DNA of 19,781 nt from an uncultured Actinomycetes bacterium (lineage in GTDB: Bacteria; Actinomycetota; Actinomycetes; Nanopelagicales; Nanopelagicaceae). A model generated the notes under the pieces. That model was not told the origin of the DNA and made no database searches. It saw only the letters and a list, made by a program, of their open reading frames with translations. A program made the translations under genes and the position numbers. This document shows, piece by piece, positions 9,590-14,184 of this stretch. The stretch lies in NCBI GenBank assembly GCA_903844585.1, contig CAIMUD010000163.1, positions 1 through 19,781 of the forward strand. The letters run 5' to 3'. The first letter of the stretch is position 1, and each line of letters begins with the position of its first letter.

Positions 9590-10882
9590 TTATTCGGCAG
9601 ATTCAGGGGCAGCAACGCTAGCTGGACGAAGTGCTTCAAGATCGATTGTGTTGCCTGATTTATCGACAACTACAACGCGACCCAAAATTCCTGCAAGTGC
9701 TTTGGTGCGAGTTACTTCTGCAACGAGTTGATTGAGCTGACCTGCTTTAGAAAGTTCGTCGGCAAATGCCTCTGGCGCCATTCCGTATCGCTGTGAAGAG
9801 CGAATCAAATATTCAGTTAGCTCGATTTCATTGACTTGAACGTCTTCGGCCTTAACGATCGCATCAAGTAGGAAGTCAGATTTAATTGATGTGCGAACTT
9901 GCTCATCAACTTCTGCGCGGTGTTCTGCATCTTCCATTCGGCCTTCTGGCTCGAGGTGTGCATTTACTTCATCAAGAACTAAATCATCTGGTACTGGAAT
10001 ATCAAGGTCATCAACGAGCTTTTTGAGCAGAAGGTCACGAGCTTGTGCACCTTGTTCCATCCTCTTCACTCGTCCAAGGCGCTCAGAAAAGTCAGCACGT
10101 AGTTCGGCAACTGTGTCGAACTCAGAAGCTAGCTTTGCGAATGCATCATCAACCGGAGGAAGCTCGCGCTCTTTCACAACTGAAAGCTTGATCTCTACAT
10201 CGCCTTTTTCGTCATCTTTCTGACCAACAAGTTGAGTAGTAAATGTCTTTACATCGCCAGCGTTCAAGCCGACAAGTGCGTCATCGAGGCCCGCGATCAT
10301 GCGATCAGAACCAACCTCATATGAAATGTCATTTGCTTGTCCGCCTTCGACATCTTTTCCGTCAATGCGCGCGTTAAGGCTAATTGTTACAAAATCGCCC
10401 TTCACGGCAGCGCGTTCGACAACGTTGAGAGTTCCAAAGCGAGCGCGTAGCTCGTCCACCTGCTCATCGATATCTGAATCTTTGACGTTAACGTCTTCTA
10501 CTTCGATTTTGAGCTTTGAAAAGTCTGGAAGCTTAATTTCTGGGCGAACAGCAACTTCGATGCTGAATTCAAGAACTTCGTTATCGACATACTTTTTGAT
10601 CTCAACTGAAGGACGGCCCACGACTAATACGGAGTGCTCACGAGCTGCTTGCCCGTAGAAATCAGGTATCGCAGCGTTAATTGCCTCATCCATAACAGTT
10701 CCACGACCTACGCGCTGGTCAATCATCGCAGTCGGAACTTTTCCCTTACGGAAGCCAGGAATATTCACCTGAGTAGATACCTTCTTATATGCATCTGCAA
10801 TATGTGTTGAAAGATCCGCGTAAGGAACTTCAATATCAAGTCGAATACGTGTAGCTGAAAGTGTTTCGACTGTGCTCTTCAC
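9590..10882 (-). CDS. tig: Trigger factor, ribosome-associated peptidyl-prolyl isomerase/chaperone
   Basis: Binds at the ribosomal exit tunnel and shields nascent chains. The 430-residue protein has the ribosome-docking signature GFRKGK (43-48), a central FKBP-type PPIase domain (about 150-240) and the long helical C-terminal chaperone arm. The start chosen is GTG at 10882 (MKSTVETLSATR, the usual actinobacterial N-terminus), which is 6 nt from AGGAG; a TTG one codon earlier is too close to that site. It is first in the tig-clpP1-clpP2 cluster and lies 35 nt downstream of tRNA-Pro on the same strand, so some transcripts may contain both. The acidic, Ala-rich tail ends PESAE. Confidence 0.97.
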   Translation of the reverse strand: MKSTVETLSATRIRLDIEVPYADLSTHIADAYKKVSTQVNIPGFRKGKVPTAMIDQRVGRGTVMDEAINAAIPDFYGQAAREHSVLVVGRPSVEIKKYVDNEVLEFSIEVAVRPEIKLPDFSKLKIEVEDVNVKDSDIDEQVDELRARFGTLNVVERAAVKGDFVTISLNARIDGKDVEGGQANDISYEVGSDRMIAGLDDALVGLNAGDVKTFTTQLVGQKDDEKGDVEIKLSVVKERELPPVDDAFAKLASEFDTVAELRADFSERLGRVKRMEQGAQARDLLLKKLVDDLDIPVPDDLVLDEVNAHLEPEGRMEDAEHRAEVDEQVRTSIKSDFLLDAIVKAEDVQVNEIELTEYLIRSSQRYGMAPEAFADELSKAGQLNQLVAEVTRTKALAGILGRVVVVDKSGNTIDLEALRPASVAAPESAE

Positions 10883-10888
10883 CAATTG

Positions 10889-10893
10889 CTCCT
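10889..10893 (-). promoter_or_regulatory. Ribosome binding site deciding the tig GTG start
   Basis: Minus-strand AGGAG, 6 nt before GTG at 10882 but only 3 nt before the TTG at 10885; spacing favours the GTG. Confidence 0.75.
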
Positions 10894-10917
10894 AAGAATA
10901 TTAATTTAAAAAGTTTT

Positions 10918-10993
10918 TGGTCGGGGCGGGGAGATTCGAACTCCCGATCTCCTGCTCCCAAAGCAGGCGCGCTAGCCACTACGCTACGCCCCG
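10918..10993 (-). tRNA. tRNA-Pro (anticodon TGG)
   Basis: Full cloverleaf on the minus strand: 7-bp acceptor CGGGGCG/CGCCCCG, anticodon stem CCTGC/GCAGG around loop TTTGGGA (anticodon TGG), T arm GGGAG-TTCGAAT-CTCCC, discriminator A and an encoded CCA. The span includes CCA (76 nt). It lies 35 nt upstream of tig, the same neighbourhood seen in other Actinobacteria. A T-run follows the 3' end, but there is no separate hairpin. Confidence 0.97.
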
Positions 10994-11007
10994 AGGCGCA
11001 AGAGGTG

Positions 11008-11013
11008 AGTCTA
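11008..11013 (-). promoter_or_regulatory. Possible -10 element of tRNA-Pro
   Basis: Minus-strand TAGACT, 14 nt before the mature tRNA-Pro 5' end. It is the same hexamer as at ndk and valS. No clear -35. Confidence 0.3.
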
Positions 11014-11030
11014 GAGTAATTTTTTACTCT
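11013..11030. repeat. Perfect palindrome between divergent tRNA genes
   Basis: AGAGTAA-TTTT-TTACTCT, a 7-bp inverted repeat with 4-nt loop in the 75-bp spacer between tRNA-Pro and tRNA-Gly. It overlaps candidate promoter elements of both genes. It could be a shared protein site or a hairpin; it is not followed by a T-tract on either strand. Confidence 0.55.
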
Positions 11031-11051
11031 GCGTTACCGAGGCAGTACTCT
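11023..11051 (+). promoter_or_regulatory. Possible tRNA-Gly promoter
   Basis: TTTACT (11023-11028, 4 of 6) and TACTCT (11046-11051, 3 of 6) are 17 nt apart, placing a start about 11 nt before the mature tRNA-Gly. The match is moderate and the region is short. Confidence 0.35.
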
Positions 11052-11068
11052 CTAGCCTTACACCACAC

Positions 11069-11142
11069 GCGGGTGTAGCTCAATGGTAGAGCCCCAGCCT
11101 TCCAAGCTGGCCATGCCGGTTCGATCCCGGTCACCCGCTCCA
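11069..11142 (+). tRNA. tRNA-Gly (anticodon TCC)
   Basis: Full cloverleaf on the plus strand: acceptor GCGGGTG/CACCCGC, D arm GCTC-AATGGTA-GAGC, anticodon stem CCAGC/GCTGG around CTTCCAA (anticodon TCC), T arm CCGG-TTCGATC-CCGG, discriminator T and encoded CCA. The 3' end is only 7 nt from the stop codon of the convergent collagen-like gene; a run of five T follows directly. Confidence 0.97.
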
Positions 11143-11149
11143 GTTTTTA

Positions 11150-12007
11150 TTAAATAACACTTCCTACAGCAGTATCAAAAACCTTTCCGATAAAAGTTAT
11201 TGGGCTTCCGTCTGTACCGACATAACCATCAACGATTTTTACAGTTAATGCAGTGTCAGAAGAGCCAACAACCACGGTTCCTTCTAAAGTAATTGTGTAC
11301 CGATTGGTTTTGGAATTAACCCCAGTCACTGTGTTGTGTGAATTGACGGAAAAGGTTTGAATGATTGTTGGTCCGTTTGTTCCGATTAATTCAATGCTGA
11401 AAGGTTCATCGACCGCATTAGTTCCAGAGCCATACATCACTATAGATAAATGATGTGAAGTTCCAGCTGCAAGCGTCTGAAATGTTGATGAGGTATTGCT
11501 TGTATAAGGAGTTGCACTATTAATAGCAAAACTTCCTATTGAGGATATTTTTACAACTGAACTGCCGGAAGTTCCTGCTGCTCCTGCTGCTCCTGCTGCT
11601 CCTGCTGCGCCATTAGCGCCTATCGCTCCTGCTGGACCAGTAGCACCTGCAGGACCTGTAGCTCCAGCCGCACCCGGAGTTGTTCCAGCTGCTGCTGCAA
11701 CGGTTGCCTTTCCATCGGATCCATTCTTTCCATCTACTCCAGTTGCACCTTGCAAGCTCTGTCCCACTGGCCATTTTCCTTTTACTTTCGGTCCGTAAAT
11801 AGAAAGGCCGCGCGTATCAATATAGAAATCTCCATCGATTCCTTTTGTGATTGCTGGAGCACCTTTGCCGTTAAGTATTGTGTTTGCAACTGTGGCAGTT
11901 ACGCGACCTGCGGTGTGTGGTTTTGTTGCAGCTATCGAACTCTGAACTTGAAATGTGGTTACGGTGCTTGCAATGACAAGGACAGCGATCAGTTTTCTGT
12001 GCAACAT
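11150..12007 (-). CDS. Secreted collagen-like protein
   Basis: A 285-residue exported protein. Residues 1-27 are a signal peptide (basic start, hydrophobic core, likely cut near SSIAA). A GDFYIDT...IYGPK...G.WP module (59-81), which commonly precedes Gly-X-Y tracts in bacterial collagen-like proteins, is followed by four triplets (88-99), an Ala linker, and about 12 Gly-X-Y triplets (112-148) of GPA, GAT and GAA type. The C-terminal 137 residues are Thr/Ser/Val-rich, probably a beta-fold head that could trimerise; I do not recognise its family. No LPXTG or membrane anchor is seen. The ATG at 12007 has GGAGG 5 nt upstream; the frame extends nine codons further to a TTG that reads through this site and is rejected. 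Function is unknown; adhesion or surface structure would be inference. Confidence 0.85.
   Translation of the reverse strand: MLHRKLIAVLVIASTVTTFQVQSSIAATKPHTAGRVTATVANTILNGKGAPAITKGIDGDFYIDTRGLSIYGPKVKGKWPVGQSLQGATGVDGKNGSDGKATVAAAAGTTPGAAGATGPAGATGPAGAIGANGAAGAAGAAGAAGTSGSSVVKISSIGSFAINSATPYTSNTSSTFQTLAAGTSHHLSIVMYGSGTNAVDEPFSIELIGTNGPTIIQTFSVNSHNTVTGVNSKTNRYTITLEGTVVVGSSDTALTVKIVDGYVGTDGSPITFIGKVFDTAVGSVI
11573..11608. repeat. Four perfect tandem copies of a 9-bp unit inside the collagen-like gene
   Basis: TCCTGCTGC repeated four times without mismatch, read on the minus strand as Gly-Ala-Ala triplets (around residues 133-145). The unit is three codons, so slippage would lengthen or shorten the collagen stalk without shifting the frame. 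Confidence 0.9.
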
Positions 12008-12012
12008 TAAAT

Positions 12013-12017
12013 CCTCC
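12013..12017 (-). promoter_or_regulatory. Ribosome binding site deciding the collagen-like start
   Basis: Minus-strand GGAGG, 5 nt before the ATG at 12007. The inverted repeat at 12019-12035 abuts it and could affect access. Confidence 0.75.
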
Positions 12018-12018
12018 G

Positions 12019-12117
12019 ATTGAATTGGTTTCAATGAGTCTTCCGCTCAAAGGAGCTGCGGCGAATGGGGCCTGCCCGCGTCGCTTCCTGAGAATGAGAG
12101 GGAGGCCACGCGTGTGG
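12019..12117. other. GC-rich spacer with five consecutive inverted repeats
   Basis: The 233-bp gene-free spacer between two divergent secreted-protein genes contains, in order: ATTGAA/TTCAAT (12019-12035), TGAG/CTCA (12035-12049), GCGGCG/CGTCGC enclosing GGG/CCC (12058-12084), CTTCCT/AGGGAG (12084-12104, one G-T pair and sharing one base with the previous stem) and CCAC/GTGG (12106-12117). GGGAGGC also occurs twice (12100-12106, 12116-12122). GC content is visibly above that of the neighbouring genes. Because inverted repeats look the same on both strands, the sequence does not say whether this is a leader of the collagen-like gene, of the Ala-rich gene, or a separate RNA. I could not match it to a known riboswitch. 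Confidence 0.55.
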
Positions 12118-12171
12118 GAGGCAAAAACTCACAGGGCCGTCTCAGGGTTCTGGAGTACTTTCTTGAGTATC

Positions 12172-12177
12172 GGAGAG
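12172..12177 (+). promoter_or_regulatory. Alternative ribosome site for an extended Ala-rich protein
   Basis: GGAGAG lies 6 nt before an in-frame ATG at 12184, which would add 19 residues (MGSRYEGFDK and onward) to the protein annotated from 12241. The spacing is ideal, so this start cannot be dismissed. Confidence 0.4.
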
Positions 12178-12225
12178 TTATCTATGGGTAGTCGCTACGA
12201 AGGTTTCGACAAGAGTTACGGGACG

Positions 12226-12232
12226 AAAGGGG
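12226..12232 (+). promoter_or_regulatory. Ribosome binding site chosen for the Ala-rich secreted protein
   Basis: AAAGGGG, 8 nt before the ATG at 12241. It is too close to the ATG at 12235. It is preferred over the upstream site because it yields a standard signal peptide. Confidence 0.55.
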
Positions 12233-12240
12233 ACATGCAA

Positions 12241-12903
12241 ATGTCATCAAAGAGAAAGGTAATTGCAGTTGTAATCACAACTGTTGCTCTTGCTGTAGGT
12301 AGTGCCGGTGTTAGCCATGCAGACACAACTACAAAGAGAATTACAAAGAAGACTGTTACGACTAAGTCTGCAACAACTAGAGCTATTAAGAATGTAATGG
12401 GCAAGGGGGGCAATCCTGCTGCTCAACTAGCAACAGTTCTTTCAGGACTTGTTTCCAAGGGAACAATTACTCAAGTACAGGCTGATGCAATCTCTTCTGC
12501 TATTACATCTGCATATGCAACTGCTCAAGCAAATCGCCCCGTTCCTGCAGATCGTGCAGCTAAGGATGCAGCAATCACTTCTGTACTCGGAATTGATGCA
12601 GCAACACTTAAGACACGTCTGCAAGCTGGGGATTCACTTGCCACTATTGCAGGAACAAAGAAGCAAGCTCTCATCGATGCACTCGTAGCAGATGAAACAA
12701 AGAGAATTGATGCTGCTGTGACAGCTGGGAAGCTAACTGCTGCGCAAGCCACAACAATGAAGTCTGGACTCGTTGCACATGTAACTGCCGAAGTTGAATC
12801 AGTTCGTGGGCCAATGGGAATGGGCGGCAAAGGTGGTCGCCATGGCGGTCCAATGATGGGTGTACCACCAACAATTCCAGCTCCAACTGGAAGCGCTGCT
12901 TAA
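12241..12903 (+). CDS. Secreted Ala-rich protein with repeated helical Gly-x-Ile/Leu-Thr-x-x-Gln motif
   Basis: A 220-residue exported protein of unknown function. Residues 1-27 form a classic signal peptide (MSSKRK, hydrophobic core, SHA cleavage). Then comes a Thr/Lys-rich basic stretch (about 28-50), then a helical Ala-rich body in which a motif recurs: SKGTITQVQADAI (about 72-84) and TAGKLTAAQATTM (about 160-172). Between them is an LGIDAATLKTRLQAGDSLATIAG segment of a type I have seen in other secreted actinobacterial and firmicute proteins. The tail is Gly/Met/His-rich (PMGMGGKGGRHGGPMMG) and then Pro-rich. There is no cell-wall anchor. It is divergent from the collagen-like gene and closed by a strong terminator. 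An extended start at 12184 is possible. Codon use matches its neighbours. Confidence 0.8.
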   Translation: MSSKRKVIAVVITTVALAVGSAGVSHADTTTKRITKKTVTTKSATTRAIKNVMGKGGNPAAQLATVLSGLVSKGTITQVQADAISSAITSAYATAQANRPVPADRAAKDAAITSVLGIDAATLKTRLQAGDSLATIAGTKKQALIDALVADETKRIDAAVTAGKLTAAQATTMKSGLVAHVTAEVESVRGPMGMGGKGGRHGGPMMGVPPTIPAPTGSAA

Positions 12904-12928
12904 TACTCAATCTCCTCCTCCTAGATTG

Positions 12929-12970
12929 AAAACCCGCCACTTGTGTAAGAGCAATGTGGCGGGTTTTTTA
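12929..12970 (+). terminator. Rho-independent terminator after the Ala-rich gene
   Basis: AACCCGCCAC (12931-12940) pairs perfectly with GTGGCGGGTT (12956-12965), extendable to 12 bp by two A-T pairs, with a 15-nt loop and a run of six T (12964-12969). It begins 26 nt after the stop codon. It also isolates rpiB, 33 nt downstream. It is the only clear intrinsic terminator in the window. Confidence 0.92.
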
Positions 12971-12987
12971 ATTTCATCAAATGCATG

Positions 12988-12996
12988 TGAGAGTAT
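12988..12996 (+). promoter_or_regulatory. Candidate extended -10 for leaderless rpiB
   Basis: TGA-GAGTAT has a TGn extension and ends 6 nt before the rpiB ATG; the hexamer matches TATAAT at 3 positions. It directly follows the terminator, where rpiB needs a promoter. A weak GAGAG could alternatively act as a ribosome site. Confidence 0.35.
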
Positions 12997-13002
12997 TAAT
13001 AC

Positions 13003-13458
13003 ATGCGTATCCATATCGGTAGTGATCATGCAGGGCTTGAATTAAAGAGTGCGCTAATTGAGCACTTAGTAAATAACGGTCACGATGTGACTGATCATGG
13101 CCCATATGAATATGAAGCACTTGATGATTACCCGGCTTTTTGTATTCCAACTGCTGAGGCTGTTTCAAAAGATTCAACTTCACTTGGAATCGTGCTTGGA
13201 GGATCAGGTAACGGCGAACAAATGTCTGCCAATAAAGTAAAAGGAATTCGCGCCGCTCTTGCTTGGAGCACTGAGATTGCAAAACTTTCCCGCGAACATA
13301 ACAATGCCAATGTTGTAGCAATGGGTAGCCGTGTGCATACGCTCGATGAGTCAAAAGCGATTATTGATGCATTTATTAATACACCTTTTAGCAACGACGA
13401 GCGTCACATTCGTCGCATAAACCAAATGGCTAGCTACGAGACTAAGGGCGCTATTTAG
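13003..13458 (+). CDS. rpiB: Ribose-5-phosphate isomerase B
   Basis: Interconverts ribose 5-phosphate and ribulose 5-phosphate in the pentose phosphate pathway. The 151 residues fit RpiB/LacAB folds: SDHAG (7-11), GGSGNGEQ (66-73) and REHN (97-100, H99). E72 occupies the place of the catalytic Cys of the E. coli enzyme, the variant known from mycobacteria, so this supports an actinobacterial source. No Shine-Dalgarno of quality; see the candidate promoter just before the ATG. The final 8 bases overlap the tail of the convergent trmB gene, with no terminator between them. Confidence 0.96.
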   Translation: MRIHIGSDHAGLELKSALIEHLVNNGHDVTDHGPYEYEALDDYPAFCIPTAEAVSKDSTSLGIVLGGSGNGEQMSANKVKGIRAALAWSTEIAKLSREHNNANVVAMGSRVHTLDESKAIIDAFINTPFSNDERHIRRINQMASYETKGAI

Positions 13459-14110
13459 TCGTATAACGAAGATCAGTTACTGCGTGATCTTTTGTAATTC
13501 CCTGGCCTTCAAATCTAGTAATCGGACGCCAGTCGGGCCTAGCAACTACTCCCCCAACAAATTGCGCTGACGCTGCAAAGGTTTCTTTAATCACTTCGGC
13601 GTACGGCACCCAATCAGTGGCAATGTGTATGAATCCACCGGGCGCTAACTTTGCATGCACTTGAGCCAGAAAATTAGCGTTAACAATTCTGCGTTTGTTA
13701 TGGCGCTTCTTTGGCCATGGGTCTGGAAAGAAAAGATGAATCCCGTCAAGGCTGTGATCGGCGAGCATGTAATGAAAAACTTCGTGTACATCGCGTTCGA
13801 TTATCCGAACATTATTCGCACCGTACTCTTCGCACTTTGCCATTAGTTTTCCAACTCCGGGCGGATGAACCTCAACGCCGAGAAATCCATCTTGTGGGAA
13901 GTCACGGGCGATTTGGGCTGTGCCTTCTCCCATTCCGAAACCAATCTCCATGATGATCTGCTTGCTAGTTGGAAATAGCTTGCGTAAATCTAAATGAGAT
14001 TCCTGGAACTCAACGCCGTACTTGCTCCACAACTTTTGGCGAGCAGATAACTGCGCACCCGTGATACGCGTGCCCCGAATTCGATAACTTCGAACTGTTA
14101 GCGGTTCCAT
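13451..14110 (-). CDS. trmB: tRNA (guanine-N7-)-methyltransferase
   Basis: SAM-dependent enzyme that makes m7G46 in the variable loop of many tRNAs. The 219 residues show the SAM-binding motif EIGFGMGEGT (55-64), the acidic residue after strand 2 (GVEVH, 78-82), the TrmB signature FPDPWPKKRHNKRR (128-141) and TDW (165-167), plus the C-terminal TRFEGQG recognition segment. The ATG at 14110 has a weak AAAGAG purine stretch upstream. The gene is divergent from pepN with a 74-bp spacer and overlaps rpiB tail to tail by 8 bp. Confidence 0.95.
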   Translation of the reverse strand: MEPLTVRSYRIRGTRITGAQLSARQKLWSKYGVEFQESHLDLRKLFPTSKQIIMEIGFGMGEGTAQIARDFPQDGFLGVEVHPPGVGKLMAKCEEYGANNVRIIERDVHEVFHYMLADHSLDGIHLFFPDPWPKKRHNKRRIVNANFLAQVHAKLAPGGFIHIATDWVPYAEVIKETFAASAQFVGGVVARPDWRPITRFEGQGITKDHAVTDLRYTTK

Positions 14111-14173
14111 ACTCTTACTCTTTCATGATTTCTAAAGTTCGTGGTTGGATGAGGCTCTAGTTTTCACATATAT

Positions 14174-14179
14174 GAGGAG
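14174..14179 (+). promoter_or_regulatory. Ribosome binding site deciding the pepN GTG start
   Basis: GAGGAG, 5 nt before GTG at 14185. A TATATG (14169-14174) overlaps its first base; if that were the -10, the site would not be transcribed, so the true promoter should lie further upstream in the 74-bp spacer. Confidence 0.75.
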
Positions 14180-14184
14180 CAAAC

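Noticed and set aside
11573..11608. CRISPR-like or other non-coding repeat
   Set aside because: The repeats are directly tandem, 9 bp, in frame and explained by Gly-Ala-Ala collagen triplets.
12019..12135. Known riboswitch (c-di-AMP, c-di-GMP, glycine) in the structured spacer
   Set aside because: Short similarities such as GAGCGGAAGACTCA on the minus strand or GGGAGGCAAAA on the plus strand do not extend to the conserved cores of those classes.
12025..12183. Further upstream extension of the Ala-rich protein frame
   Set aside because: No ribosome site at its start; the translated residues are Arg/Pro/Gly-rich noise expected from an open GC-rich structured spacer.
12202..12210. GGTTTCGAC, resembling the conserved 5' end of tmRNA
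   Set aside because: There is no matching 3' half with T arm and CCA, and a signal-peptide gene follows within 40 bases.
10918..12970. Genomic island integrated at tRNA-Gly
   Set aside because: No integrase, no duplicated tRNA 3' end or attachment repeat, and codon use of the two genes resembles the neighbours.
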